From Stomoxys calcitrans (Eukaryota; Arthropoda; Insecta; Diptera; Muscidae), in the NCBI RefSeq assembly GCF_963082655.1, contig NC_081552.1:64223589-64287588 (forward strand): a stretch of 64,000 nucleotides of DNA. Reading direction: 5' to 3'. Within the stretch, counting starts at the first letter, position 1; every line of letters begins with the position of its first letter. Below, piece by piece: positions 22,310 to 34,436 of the stretch. Under the pieces are notes generated by a model that saw only the letters and a program-made list of their open reading frames with translations, searched no databases and was not told the origin of the DNA. A program made the translations under genes and the position numbers.

Positions 22310-22702
22310 TTAGTATTGCAGTGCACCCTGTGTTTTTCGATAACGATTATTTCTTTTACCAGCTGTATGATGATTATCGATTTGTCCGGCAGTTATAGGT
22401 TTGATAGAGCAGTCCAGCTGTTGTTTGTATTTTACTCCTTGTGTTAGTGAAAAATGTGGGCGCCTTCCAGTGATTTAGAAATAGTTTTGCAAATAAGATG
22501 AAAAAATAAATGCAAAATTGCGTAGAACTATTCTTCAATAAGGACCAATTTCGTCATCGATGAAACAGCCAAGGTTGTATTATAGTTTGAAGCGCCTATA
22601 GTGATGTGTATGAACGTATAGCTTGACTTTGCAGCAAAACAATCAGGAGCGGCCAAAAAACACAACCGTATACAAAACAACGAGAACAAAATTCTCCTCA
22701 AG
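22310..22702 (-). promoter_or_regulatory. LINE 5' UTR, probable internal promoter
   Basis: About 390 bp upstream of ORF1 with no long frame. LINEs of this type usually carry an internal promoter here. No specific motif is identified with confidence. Confidence 0.45.
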
Positions 22703-22802
22703 AGAATATATATACTTTATAGGGTCGGAAATGGATATTTCGATGTCTTGCAAACGGAATGACAAAATGAATATACCCCCATCCTTCGGTGGTGGGTATA
22801 AA
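22703..22802 (-). mobile_element. DINE family B, second part (after LINE)
   Basis: Resumes GAATATATATACTTTATAGG and continues to CCATCCTTCGGTGGTGGGTA, the 5' end of the copy begun at 16342. Removing the LINE plus one duplication restores a standard family B sequence. Confidence 0.88.
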
Positions 22803-22970
22803 AATTGGGCTTTAGACAGGGGGACGGATGCACATGGCTAGATTGTCTTAGATTTTTAAGACGTTCAAGAATATATAAACTTCATAGGGTCGCAAATGGG
22901 AATTTCGATATGTTGCAAACGATATGACAAAATTAATATACGCCATTCCTCGGTGTGGGCATAGAAAATG
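22803..22970 (-). mobile_element. Decayed DINE 5' end
   Basis: GGACGGATGCACATGGCTAG, GTTCAAGAATATATAAAC and a degraded terminus CATTCCTCGGTGTGGGCATA. A second, older 5' end attached directly to the intact one. Confidence 0.65.
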
Positions 22971-23072
22971 GAAAATAATACTTCAATGGTAATGGAAGGT
23001 CACTTGTCTAATTTCGATAGGTGTGGCCGGAAACGAACGAGGCGACTTCTGGGCGTCACACCTTTATTTATT
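22971..23072. other. Short unique spacer
   Basis: About 100 bp with no recognised repeat, just before a DINE start. Confidence 0.35.
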
Positions 23073-24722
23073 ATACCCTCCACCATAAGATGGGGGGTAT
23101 ACTAATTTCGTCATTCTGTTTGTAACTACTCGAAATATTCGTCTGAGATCCCATAAAGTATATATATTCTTGATCGTCGTGAAATTTTACGTCGATCTAG
23201 CCATGTCCGTCCGTCTGTCCGTCCGTCTGTCCGTCCGTCTGTCTGTCGAAAGCACGCTAACTTCCGAAGGAGTAAAGCTAGACGCTTGAAATTTTGCACA
23301 AATACTTCTTTTTAGTGTAGGTCGGTTGGTATTGTAAATGGGCCATATCGGCCCATGTTTTGATATAGCTGCCATATAAACCGATCTTGGGTCTTGACTT
23401 CTTGAGCCTCTAGAGTGCGCAATTCTTATTCGATTGGAATGAAATTTTGCACGACGTGTTTTGTTATGATATCCAACAACTGTACCAAGTATGGTTCAAA
23501 TCGGTCCATAACCTGATATAGCTGCCATATAAACCGATCTTGGGTCTTGACTTCTTGAGCCTCTAGCGTGCGCAATTCATATCCGACCAGAATGAAATTT
23601 TGCACGACGTGTTTTGTTATGATATCCACCAACTGCGCCAAGTATGGTTCAAATCGGTCCATAACCTGATATAGCTGCCATATAAACCGATCTTGGGTCT
23701 TGACTTCTTGAGCCTCTAGAGCCTCTAGAGTGCGCAATTCTTATCCGATTGAAATGAAATTTTGCACCACGTGTTTTGTTTTATATCCAACAACTGTGCC
23801 AAGTATGGTCCAAATCGGTCCATAACCTGATACAGCTGTCATATAAACAGATCTGGGGACTTGACTTCTTGAGCCTCTAGAGGACGCAATTCTTATCCGA
23901 ATGGAATGGAATTTCGCACGACGTGTTTTGTTATGATACCCAACAACTGTGCCAAGTACGGTTTAAATCGGTTCATAACCTGATATAGCTGCCATATAAA
24001 CCGATCTTGGGTCTTGACTTCTTGAGCCTCTAGAGGGCACAATTCTTATCCGATTGGAATGAATTTTTGCACGAGGTATTTCGTTATGATATCCAACAAC
24101 TGTGCCAAGTATGGTTGAAATCGGTCCATAACCTGATATAGCTGTCATATAAACAGATCTGGGGATTTGACTTCTTGAGCTTCTAGAGGGCGCAATTCCT
24201 ATCCGATTTGGCTGAAATTTTGCATGACGTATTTTATTTTTACTTTCAACAACTGTGTCAAATAAGGTTCAAATCGGTTCATGACCTGATATAGCTGCCA
24301 TATAAACAGATCTGGGATCTTGACTTCTTGACCCCTAGAGGTCGCAATTATTATCCGATATGCCTGAAATTTTGTACGACGGATCCTCTCATGACCATCA
24401 ACAAACGTGTTTATTATGGTCTGAATCGGTCTATAGCCCGATACAGATCTTATATAAATCGTTCTCTCTATTTTACTTCGTGAGCCCCAATGGGCGCAAT
24501 TCTTATACGAATTGGCTGAAATTTTACACAGGTCTCCAACATATAATTTAATTGTGGTCCGAACCGGACCATATCTTGATATCGTTTTAAAGCAGAGCAA
24601 CTCTTTTCTTATATCCTATTTTGCCTAAGAAGAGATGCCGGGAAAAGAACTCGACAAATGCGATCCATGGTGGAGGGTATATAAGATTCGGCCCGGCCGA
24701 ACTTAGCACGCTTTTACTTGTT
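23073..24722 (+). mobile_element. DINE family A, full length
   Basis: TTATACCCTCCACCATAAGATGGG start, GTCY at 23206-23248, about nine internal units, and a complete 3' end GATTCGGCCCGGCCGAACTT to CTTTTACTTGTT. One unit near 23715 carries a 10-bp direct duplication (GCCTCTAGAGCCTCTAGAG). Confidence 0.85.
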
Positions 24723-24796
24723 TGTGTTAATTTTTTTTTTTAGTAGAATCAATATTGGGGGTTCCGCAACATTCGGCCCGACCGAACTTGATACAT
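24723..24796 (+). mobile_element. Isolated DINE 3'-end remnant
   Basis: CATTCGGCCCGACCGAACTT then GATACATTTTTATA: a hairpin-containing 3' end without a body, preceded by a T run. The next element starts in its terminal T run. Confidence 0.55.
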
Positions 24797-26147
24797 TTTT
24801 ATACCCTCCACCATAAGATGGGGGGTATACTAATTTCGTCATTCTGATTGTAACTACTCGAAATATTCGTCTGAGATCCCATAAAGTATATATATTCTTG
24901 ATCGTCGTGAAATTTTACGTCGATCTAGCCATGTCCGTCCGTCTGTCCGTCCGTCTGTCCGTCCGTCTGTCTGTCGAAAGCACGCTAACTTCCGAAGGAG
25001 TAAAGCTAGCCGCTTGAAATTTTGCACAAATACTTCTTATTAGTGTAGGTCGGTTGGTATTGTAAATGGGCCATACCGGTCCATGTTTTGATATAGCTGC
25101 CATATAAACCGATCTTGGGTCTTGACTTCTTGAACCTCTAGAAGGCGCAAATCTTATCCGATTGGAATGAAAATTTGCACGAAGTGTTTTGTAATGACAT
25201 CCAACAATTGTGCCAAGTATGGTTCAAATCGGTCCATAACCTGATATAGCTGCCATATAAACCGATCTTGGGTCTTGACTTCTTGAGCCTCTAGAGTGCG
25301 CAATTCTTATCCGATTGGGATGAAGTTTTGCACGACGTGTTTTGCTATAATATCCAACAACTGTGCCAAGTATGGTTTAAATCGGTCCATAACCTGATAT
25401 AGCTGCCATATAAACCGATCTTGGGTCTTGACTTCTTGAGCCTCTAGAATGCGCAATTCTTATCCGATTGGAATGAAATTTTGCACGACGTGTTTTGTTA
25501 TGATATCAAACAACTGTGCCAAGTATGGTTCAAATCGGTCCATAACCTGATATAGCTGTCATATAGACCGATCTTGGGTCTTGATTTCTTGAGCCTCTAG
25601 AGGGCGCAATTCTTATCCAATTTTCCAATTTGAAATAATTTTGGCACGTAGTAGTTTGTTATGATATCCAACAACTGTGCCAAATATGGGTCAAATCGGT
25701 TCATAACCTGATATAGCTGCCATATAAACCGATCTGGGGACTTGACTTCTTGAGCTTCTAGAGGACGCAATTCCTATCCGATTTGGCTGAAATTTCGCAA
25801 GACGTTTTTTATTGTTACTTTCAACAACTATGTCAAATAAAGTACAAGTCGGTCCATAGCCCGATACAGCTCCCATATAAATCGATCTCTCTATTTAACT
25901 TTTTGAGCTCACAAAGAGCGCAATTCTTATTCGAATTGGCTGACATTTTACACAGGTCTCCAACATATAATTTAATTGTGGTCCAAACCGGACCATATCT
26001 TGATATCGCTCTAATAGCAGAGCAAATCTTTTCTTATATCCTGTTTTGACTAAGAAGAGATGCCGGGAAAAGAACTCGACAAATGCGATCCATGGTGGAG
26101 GGTATATAAGATTCGGCCCGGCCGAACTTAGCACGCTTTTACTTGTT
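24797..26147 (+). mobile_element. DINE family A, full length
   Basis: TTTTTATACCCTCCACC start, GTCY at 24934-24992, internal units, and 3' end GGCCCGGCCGAACTTAGCAC to TTTTACTTGTT. The flanking sequence on the right is unique. Confidence 0.85.
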
Positions 26148-26883
26148 GTTCTTGTTCTTATTTATGTCCAATGAAAATAACACTCTTAAAATACTGCCAT
26201 ATTTGAACGAATACTCTTTCAAAATCTTTCTGAATAAACCTTATTAGAAAACCACAAATTTCCGATCAATATCTTAATAAACTCAATTTAACATTTTACC
26301 AATTGTGTAATAAACAGACACATTTTATGCGAACTTCCAAGGAATGTGGACAATAAAAAGACCTAAAACCAAAACCCTTAGACAATATAGACACATTATT
26401 GACTTTTTCCTAAACACACACACACACATTTATTTCAATACAAGCTACATCACGTTTTCCAAAATGACAAGCGAACAATGAGATAATTTTCACGTCGTAA
26501 CAGTTGGACGGCCGCAAGCAATGTTTTGCACTTGCTCTACTATAACCAAAAACTAAAGCGATCACGAATTCTGTACACAAACACAAACAAACTTAATAGC
26601 ATTGGCACATACCCTGTAAACATTTTTGATCGCTAAACAATCTTCTTACGTTCGCGGAGGAGGTCGTCTAAGAGTCGTAAACGTTTCCCCAGTCGTAAGG
26701 AGTTGTGCCCTCAAGGCGAATCATCTGGAGGAGTGTTCCGCGAATCTTCAACATGAGTTACAAAAGAGTAAGTCAGAAGAGTTTTGGAAGATCTTAAAAT
26801 CGCGCAAGAATCGTTAGACGAGTAACAAATTGGAATTTTGGAACAAGTCACCAATAGGTGTTTTGGAATATTTATTTAATATG
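26148..26883. other. Unique AT-rich segment with a small unrecognised ORF
   Basis: Contains a (CA)n run at about 26412-26427 and a 63-codon plus-strand frame at 26626-26817 (GGGRLRVVNVSPVVRSCALK, then SEEFWKILKSRKNR). The frame is preceded by a plausible leader, but I do not recognise the product. It could be the start of an old LTR-retrotransposon gag or an exon. Nothing else seen. Confidence 0.35.
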
Positions 26884-28816
26884 GTTGTTGTTGTTGTAGC
26901 AGTTAATTGTGTTCTATCTTTCGTCTGCTTGATTCTGTTGAGTGTCAAGACCCAGGAACTGTGCGACTAAGATGGGGTGCGTCCACAGTGATCTGGGTCT
27001 GAGTCGAGTGGGTCTGGCCGGGCAGTTAAACAGGTGACGTGTATCGTGCGGTCCCCGGGTTACAATCGGGACATACATCTTGCACGTTGGCATCAATCCT
27101 AGCTCTGTAGGAATTGAGGCGGCTGCATCTGCCTGAACGTAATTGAGCCAGAACTACTCTGGTTTGCCGGGGGAGGTCGATTTCTTCAGGTGCAATGGGA
27201 GGCGGTCGTTCTCCAAGGACTACATTCACGCGGTAGCCAAATACCGCATCTGCTACCGTGTCTGCATAAATGTTGTTTAGACCTGCTTGATATGCCGCTT
27301 GATCTAGAGGTTCTCTCTTGTAGCGCTGAACCTCATGCTCTAGATCATGTAGATCTACCTTAAGGCTTCTGGGCGGTGGATATCTATCCACAAGATGATG
27401 ACTTGGATGGTCTCTGCGATAACAGCCCAAAAGGTATTGCTAAGACAGCATTAGTTATGTCTTCGCACTGGTAGGATCTTTGTCTCCTGATGGAGGTGGT
27501 CCACGGGAGAACTGAGAAGACAGCCGGTCGCAGTTCAGAGGGCGGCATTCTGACAGATCTGAATATTACTCCACTTTGTGTCACAAAGTTGACGAGACCA
27601 CACTGGCGCTGCATAACTTACCCCAGACCGGCCAATTGCTTTGTACGTGGTCAACAAGGTTTCTTTGTCTGCACCCCAAATGACTTGAGGACCCTGTTTC
27701 TACTTTTGACTTTATCGCAGATTGCTGTGGCATGTGGGGAGAATGTGCAAGAGCTGTCAAATTTGACGCCAAGTATTTTGGGACACTTGATGGTCGGAAT
27801 TATTTCTCCATCGACCATCACAGTCACCTCAGTATTCACCTCAAACGTATTTGTAGTGAACAATGTGGCTGAAGATTTGGTGGCCTATATCTTCAGATTT
27901 CTTGCAGCGAAATATGAGGCAAGTTCGTTGAGGTGGACATTCAACCTATTTCAGATGTCATCAATGGGAGGGGGCCAGTCACGGTTAGTTCGCCAAAAGT
28001 GACTGAGGTCTTGTCATCCCGTCTACCAGGGTTCGAGAGTGACTTAACAGTAGACCACAGTTTGCCTACACCGGTGCCTAAATTAGATTGCTCCAAGTGT
28101 TCCAGCCGCAAATTCCGCTTATGTTCGTTGACTACCCTGTTTATTTCCAGATTCAGCTCGCTGATTCTGGGGTTAGCGGGGTCCATACCACGAGTACCAT
28201 TGCTTGCGCCAGGAAATTGGGCCGCACTTGGGGTATTCGACCGGCTGGTATGAAGCAAGCGGCTGCTGCGTTAATGATGTCTCGGAATTTCCTCTCGGCC
28301 AATGAAGCGGCGATTGGTATACTCTCTGAAGCCAGACCAAACGGCCTTCTTATGATTGATAAACGTCCGGCGTTTAGAGGTTATGAAGTCGAGTGGTCGG
28401 TCGATGGTGAGAATTATGGGGAGGTGGTCTGACCCCAAAGAGATGACGGCTTGCCAGGATACGTCACTCAGGAGATCAGGGAATGCAATGGAGGTGTCTG
28501 GCGAGCTGCTGCACCTCGTCGTAATCCTAATGGGGGCATCCTCATTTACCGTGCAAAACGTGGAGCTTTCAATCTGCTCTGCCAAAGCTGGTCGTCACCT
28601 AGGGGAGAATGCCATGACGTGTGATGCGCATTAAAGTCCCCTAGAACCAGACGATTATGGCCAGATAGCAACCAACTTATGTTGGGGTTGTAAGTCTGGC
28701 CATTAATCGGGACACAGCTACCAACCCGTGGTATTTACACGTTGTATAGCTCTATCTCGGCAGTACCGGACCTGACTGCTATCCCAATGCATCCCATGTA
28801 GGGGTCACTAGCGCCA
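26884..28816 (-). pseudogene. Jockey-type LINE ORF2 remnant, copy A, RT core deleted
   Basis: Minus strand. The 5' part (28585-28271) gives the endonuclease end with SLGSDHLPIILTIDRP and RRTFINHKKAVWSGF. The next part (28258-27941) is the linker ELNLEINRVVNEHKRNLRL. An internal deletion near 27975 jumps from GELTVTGPLPL to sequence after the YADD box (DDICDKLN..., then KCPKILGVKFDSSCTFSPHA), so the catalytic RT core is missing. The C-terminal region (27430-26914) reads LPRQTRVVLAQLRSGRCSRL, NVQDVCPDCNPG, then DTRHLFNCPARPTRLRPRSL, the usual Cys-rich tail. The 3' end is (CAA)n at 26884-26897. There are several frameshifts. It is inactive. The 5' border at about 28816 is shared with copy B. Confidence 0.82.
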
Positions 28817-28936
28817 TGCTAGTGATTGGATTTAATATGGTTCTAAATTAGTTGGGCGTTATTCGGTTGGAAGATCAAAAAATGCATATCACGATTAGTT
28901 GTTCATCAAAAATGTAACAACGAAAAAACTTAAAAA
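28817..28936. repeat. Flank F, first copy
   Basis: TGCTAGTGATTGGATTTAAT to TTCGGTTGGAAGATC, also found at 30450-30510 in the same position relative to the jockey border. The border itself forms a small inverted repeat (CACTAGC/GCTAGTG). Confidence 0.7.
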
Positions 28937-29905
28937 AACAAGTAAAAGCGTGCTAAGTTCGGCCGGGCCGAATCTTATATACCCTCCACCATGGATCGCA
29001 TTTGTCGAGTCCTTGCCCGGCATCTCTTCTTAGGCAAAAAAAAGGATATAAGAAAAGATTTGCTCTGCTATTAGAGCGATATCAAGATATGGTCCGGTTT
29101 TGACCACAATTAAATTATATGTTGGAGACCTGTGTAAAATGTCAGCCAATTCGAATAAGAATTGCGCCCTTTATGGGCTCAAGAAGTGAAATAGAGAGAT
29201 CGATTTATATGGGAGCTGTATCGGCCTATAGACCAATTCAGACCATAATAAACACACATGTTAATGGTCATGAGAGAATCCGTCGTACAAAATTTCAGGC
29301 AAATCCGATAATAATTGCGACCTCTAGAGCCTCAAGAAGTCAAGATCCAAGATCGGTTTATATGGCAGCTATATCAGGTTATGAACCGACTTGTACTTAA
29401 TTTGACATAGTTGTTGAAAGTAACAATAAAAAACGTCTTGCGAAATTTCAGCCAAATCGGATAAAAATTGAGCCCTCTAGAAGCTCAAGAAGTCAAGTCC
29501 CCAGATCTGTTTATATGACAGCTATATCAGGTTATGAACCGATTTAAACCATATTTGGCACAGTTGTTGGATATCATAACAAAATACTACGTGCCAAAAT
29601 TCATTCAAATTGGATAAGAATTGCGTCGTCTAGAGGCTCAAGAAGTCAAGACCCAAAATCGGTTTATATGGCAGCTATATCAGGTTATGGACCGATTTGA
29701 ACCATACCTGGCACAGTTGTTGGATATCATAACAAAACACGTCGTGCAAAATTTCATTCCAATCGGATAATAATTGCGCACTCTAGAGGCTCAAGACGAT
29801 CAAGAATATATGTACTTTATGGGGTCTCAGACGAATATTTCGAGTAGTTACAATCATAATGACGAAATTAGTATACCCCCCATCTTATGGTGGAGGGTAT
29901 AAAAA
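28937..29905 (-). mobile_element. DINE family A lacking the GTCY tract
   Basis: Normal 3' end at the left and normal TATACCC end at the right. Near 29795 GAGGCTCAAGA is joined directly to CGATCAAGAATATATG, so the GTCY tract and adjacent units are deleted. A shared TCAAGA at the joint suggests a microhomology deletion. Confidence 0.83.
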
Positions 29906-30186
29906 TTATTATTCGTCATATTCGTCGTACTAAGCACCTATCGTCATATAAGCCAAGTGAGAAATCTGTTTGTTGTTGTGGAAGATGTCCACTCAAAACA
30001 TTGAATAACATAATTCAATTCATGTCCTAAACGCAACAGACATGAAAACAAAAACAATTGCGATAAGTTAACTTAGGCGATTTATAACCAAATTTACGCA
30101 ATGGTTTGGACAATAATCGTCGCGAAGAGTTGCTAAAACTTCCGCACACGCAATGTCCAATGATAATCTACAAGAGTGTTTCACGG
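29906..30186. repeat. Flank G, first copy
   Basis: ATTATTATTCGTC..., TCATATAAGCCAAGTGAGAA, ATGTCCACTCAAAACAT, up to AGTGTTTCACG. It is repeated at 33611-33897 next to another DINE. It is cut off by a jockey fragment exactly where the second copy continues into the 114-bp array. Confidence 0.75.
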
Positions 30187-30449
30187 GGGATGCAATCTGC
30201 TCTGCCAAAGCTATGCCACGCTGGTCGTTACCTAGGGGAGAATACCATGACGTGTGATGCGCAATAAAGTCCCCTAGAACCAGACGATTATGGTCAGATA
30301 GCAACCGACTTATGTCGGGGTTGAAAGCCTGGCCATTAATCGGGACACAGCCACCAACCGGCGGTATGTACACGTTGTATAGCTCCATCTCGACAGTACC
30401 AGACCTGACTGCTATCCCTATGCATTCCATGTAGGGGTCACTAGCGCTA
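30187..30449 (-). pseudogene. Jockey-type LINE endonuclease fragment, copy B
   Basis: Minus-strand frame SGTVEMELYNVYIPPVGG, SDHNRLVLGDFIAHHTSWYS then PLGNDQRGIALAEQI: the central AP-endonuclease segment with GDF(I/N)AHH. The equivalent copy A sequence spans about 28567-28816 with the same 5' border, so it arose by duplication and not by its own insertion. Too short to function. Confidence 0.78.
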
Positions 30450-30510
30450 TGCTAGTGATTGGATTTAATATGGTTCTATATTAGTTGGGCGTTATTCGGT
30501 TGAAAGATCT
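30450..30510. repeat. Flank F, second copy
   Basis: GCTAGTGATTGGATTTAATA to TCGGTTGAAAGATCT, nearly identical to 28817-28877. A DINE follows at a slightly different point. Confidence 0.7.
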
Positions 30511-31983
30511 AACAAGTAAAAGCGTGCAAAGTTCGGCCGGGCCGAATCTTATATACCCTCCACGTTGGATTGCATTTGTCGAATTCTTTTCCCGGCATCT
30601 CTTCTTAGGCAAAAAGGCATAAGAAAAGATTTCCTCTGTTATTAGAGCGATATCAAGATATGGTCCAGATTGGACCACAATTAAATTATATGTTGAAGAC
30701 CTGTGTAAAATGTCAGCCAATTCGAATAAGAATTGGGCCCTTTGAGGGCTCAAAAAGTAAAATAGAGAGATCGATTTATATGGAGCTGTATCGGGATATA
30801 GACCGATTCAGACCATAATAAACACGTATGTTGATAGTCATGAAAGGATCCGTCGCACAAAATTTCAGATAAATCGGATAGAAATTGCGCTCTCTAGAGG
30901 CTCAAGAAGTCAAGACACAAGATCGGTTAATATGGCAGCTATATCAGGTTATGAACCATTATGAACCTTATTTGACACAGTTGTTGGAAGTAAGGATAAA
31001 ATACGTCAAGCAAAATTTCAGCCAAATCGGATAGGAATTGCGACCTCTAGAGGCTCAAGAAGTCAAGACCCAAGATCGATTTATATGGCAGCTATATCAG
31101 GTTATAAACCGATTTAAACCATATTGAGCACAGTTGTTGGATATCGTAATAGAACACGTCGTGCAAAATTTCATCCCAATCGGATAAGAATTGCGCACTC
31201 TAGAGGCTCAAGAAGTCAAGACCCAAGATCGGTTTATATGGCAGCTATATCAAAACATGAACCGATTTGAACCATACTTGGCAAAGTTGTTGGATATCAT
31301 AACAAAACACAGCGTTTTAAATTTTATTCCAATCGGATAAGAATTGCGCACTCTAGAGGCTCAAGAAGTCAAAACCCAAGATCGGTTTACATGACAGCTA
31401 TATCAGGTTATGAACCGATTTGTACCATTCTTAGCACAGTTATTGGATATCATGACAAAACACGTCGTGCAAAGTTTCATTCCAATCGGAAAAGAATTGG
31501 GCACTCTAGACTCAAGACCTATGATCGTTTTATATGGCAGCTATATCAGGTTATGGACCGATTAGAACCATACTTAGCACAGTTGTAGGATATCATAACA
31601 AAACACGTCGTGCGAAAACTAATTTAAACCGGATAAGAATTGCGCCCTCTAAAGGCTCAAGAAGTCAAGACCCAAGATCGGTTTATATGGCAGCTATATC
31701 AAAACATGGACCGATATAGCCCATTTACAATACCAACCGACCTACACTAATAAGAAGTATTTGCGCAAAATTTCAAACGGCTAGCTTTACTCCTTCGGAA
31801 GTTAGCGTGCTTTCGACAGACAGACGAACGGACGGACAGACGGACGAACATGGCAAGATCGACATAAAATGTCGCGACGATCAAGAATATATATACTTTA
31901 TGGGGTCTCAGACAAACATTTCGAGTAGTTACAAACAGAATGACGAAATTAGTATACCCCCCATCTTATGGTGGAAGGTATAA
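30511..31983 (-). mobile_element. DINE family A
   Basis: AACAAGTAAAAGCGTGCAAAG start, about eight units, GACAGACGAACGG tract at about 31816-31850 and end CTTATGGTGGAAGGTATAAC. The next element begins in the same bases (AACAAGTAAAAG at 31982), so the two are head to tail. Confidence 0.84.
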
Positions 31984-33610
31984 CAAGTAAAAGCGTGCTA
32001 AGTTCGGCCGGGCCGAATCTTATATACCCTCCACCATGGATCGCATTTGTCGAGTTCTTTTCCCGGCATCTCTTCTTAGGCAAAACAAAAAAGGATATAA
32101 GAAAAGAGTTGCTCTGCTATTAAAACGATATCAAGATGTGTTCCGGTTCGGACCACAATTTAATTATATGTTGGAGACCTGCCTAAAATTTCAGCCAATT
32201 CGTATAAGAATTGCGCCCATTGGGGCTCACGAAGTAAAATAGAGAGAACGATTTATATGGGATCTGTATCGGGCTATAGACCGATTCAGACCATAATAAA
32301 CACATTTGTTGATGTTCATGAGAGGATCCATCGTACAAAATTTCATGCATATCGTATAATAATTGCGACCTCTAGGGGTCAAGAAGTCAAGATCCCAGAT
32401 CGGTTTATATGGCAGCTATATCAGGTTATGAACCGATTTGAACCTTATTTGACACAGTTGTTGAAAGTAAAAATAAAATACGTCATGCAAAATTTCAGCC
32501 AAATCGGATAGGAATTGCGCCCTCTAGAAGCTCAAGAAGTCATATCCCCAGATCTGTTTATATGACAGCTATTAGTTTATGGACCGATTTCAACCATACT
32601 TGGCACAGTTGTTGGATATCATAACGAAATACTTCGTGAAAAATTCATTCAAATCGGATAAGAATTGTGCCCTCTAGAGGCTCAAGAAGTCAAGACCCAA
32701 GATCGGTTTATATGGCAGCTATATCAGGTTATGAACCGATTTGAACCATACTTGGCACAGTTGTTGGGTATCATAACAAAACACGTCGTGCGAAATTCCA
32801 ATCCAATCGGATAAGATTTGCGCCCTCTAGAGGCTCAAGAAGTCAAGACCCAAGATCGGTTAAATGGCAGCTACATCAGGTTATGGACCGATTTGAACTA
32901 TACTTAGCACAGTTGTTGACTATAATAACAAAACACGTCGTGCAAAATTTCATTCAAATCGGATAAGAATTGCGCACCCTAGAGGCTCATGAAGTCAAGA
33001 CCCAAGATCGGTTTATATGGCAGCTATATCAGGTTATGGACCGATTTGAACCATGCTAGACACAGTTGTTGGATATCATAGCAAACCACGTCGTGCAAAA
33101 TTTCATTCCAATCGGATAAGAATTGCGCACTCAAGGGGCTCAAGAAGTCAAGACCCAAGATCGGTTTATATGGCAGCTATATCAAAACATGGACCGATAT
33201 GGATATGTTGTTGGATATCATAGCAAACCACGTCGTGCAAAATTTCATTCCAATCGGATAAGAATTGCGCACTCAAGGGGCTCAAGAAGTCAAGACCCAA
33301 GATCGGTTTATATGGCAGCTATATCAAAACATGGACCGATATGGCCCATTTACAATACCAACCGACCTACACTAATAAGAAGTATTTGTGCAAAATTTCA
33401 AGCGGCTAGCTTTACTCCTTCGGAAGCCAGCGTGCTTTCGACAGACAGACGGACGGACGGACAGACGGACGGACATGGCTAGATCGACATAAAATGTGAC
33501 GACGATCAAGAATATATATACTTTATGGGGTCTCAGACGAATATTTCGAGTAGTTACAAACAGAATGACGAAATTAGTATACCCCCGATCTTATGGTGGA
33601 GGGTATAAAA
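31982..33610 (-). mobile_element. DINE family A
   Basis: Full element with 3' hairpin, nine or so units and GACGG tract at 33438-33474. The last two units (33121-33320) are a fresh duplication containing ACTCAAGGGGCTCAAGAAGT twice, and the first of them is broken in the middle (GATATGGATATGTTGTTGG). Confidence 0.84.
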
Positions 33611-33797
33611 ATTATTATTCGTCGTACAAAGTACCTATCGTCATATAAGCCAAGTGAGAAATCTCTTTGGTGTTGTGGAAGATGTCCACTCAAAACATCG
33701 AATAACATAATTCAATTCATGTCCTAAACGCAACAGGCATGAAAACAAAAACAATTGCGAAAAGTTTACTTAGGCAATTTATAACCAAATTTTCTGG
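33611..33797. repeat. Flank G, second copy
   Basis: Matches 29906-30186 from ATTATTATTCGTCGTAC through TTTATAACCAAATTT, then leads into the tandem array. Confidence 0.72.
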
Positions 33798-34436
33798 ACG
33801 ATTATAACGCAATGGTTTGGACAATAATCGTCGCGAAGAGTTCCTAAAACTTCCGCACACGCAATGTCCAATTATAATCTACAAGAGTGTTTCACGAGTC
33901 ATACGGAGCATTATAACGTAATGGATAGTAAGAGAATCGTCGCGAAGAGTTGCTAAAATTTCCGCACATGCAAGGTATTGTCCAATGATAACCCAGAAGA
34001 GTGTTTCACAACTCATACGAACGATTATAACGCAATGGTTTGTAAGAGAATCGTGGCGAAAAGTTTTGGACGACTATAACGCAATTCTTCTAGACAATTA
34101 TAACGCAATGGTTTGGAAAAAAATTGTCGCGAAGAGTTGCTAAAACTTCCGCACACGGAATGGATTTTCCAATGATAACCTTCAAGAGTGTTTCACTAGT
34201 CATACGGACGATTGTAACGTAATGGGTTGTAAGAGAATCGTCGCGAAGAGTTGCTAAAACTTCCGCACATGCAAGGGATTGTCCAATGATAACCTAGAAG
34301 AGTGTTTCACGACCCATACGAACGATTCTAACGCAATGGTTTGTAAGAGAATCGTGGCGAAAAGTTACTAAAACATCCGCAAACGCAATAGATTGCCCAT
34401 TTACATCGTAGAAGAGTATTTCGCGACTCATGCGGA
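33798..34436 (+). repeat. 114-bp tandem array, five units plus a partial
   Basis: Unit marked by ACGATTATAACGCAATGG, AATCGTCGCGAAGAGTTGCT, ACTTCCGCAC and AAGAGTGTTTCACG. Starts at 33798, 33907, 34021, 34093, 34208 and 34322 (spacings 109, 114, 72, 115, 114). The 72-bp step is a damaged unit with a broken joint at 34065-34092. It shares nothing with the 153-bp DINE unit and has no evident coding content. Confidence 0.8.

Larger units (their letters stand above)
18070..22702 (-). mobile_element. Near full-length two-ORF non-LTR retrotransposon (LINE)
   Basis: About 4.6 kb, minus strand: 5' UTR about 22310-22702, ORF1 21518-22309, ORF2 18287-21517, and a 3' UTR about 18070-18286 ending in an AT-rich TAA-like tail (AATAAATAATAAAATAATAA). 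It is flanked on both sides by GAATATATATA (18061-18071 and 22703-22713), a probable 11-bp target-site duplication made from the TA-rich block of the host DINE. Both ORFs are uninterrupted apart from the TAG between them, so it is the youngest coding element in the window. Clade not certain; APE endonuclease plus C-terminal CCHC. Confidence 0.88.

Noticed and set aside
27490..28634. Plus-strand ORFs over the jockey remnant (for example 27490-28002)
   Set aside because: They lie opposite the minus-strand LINE coding sequence and do not resemble any protein I know.
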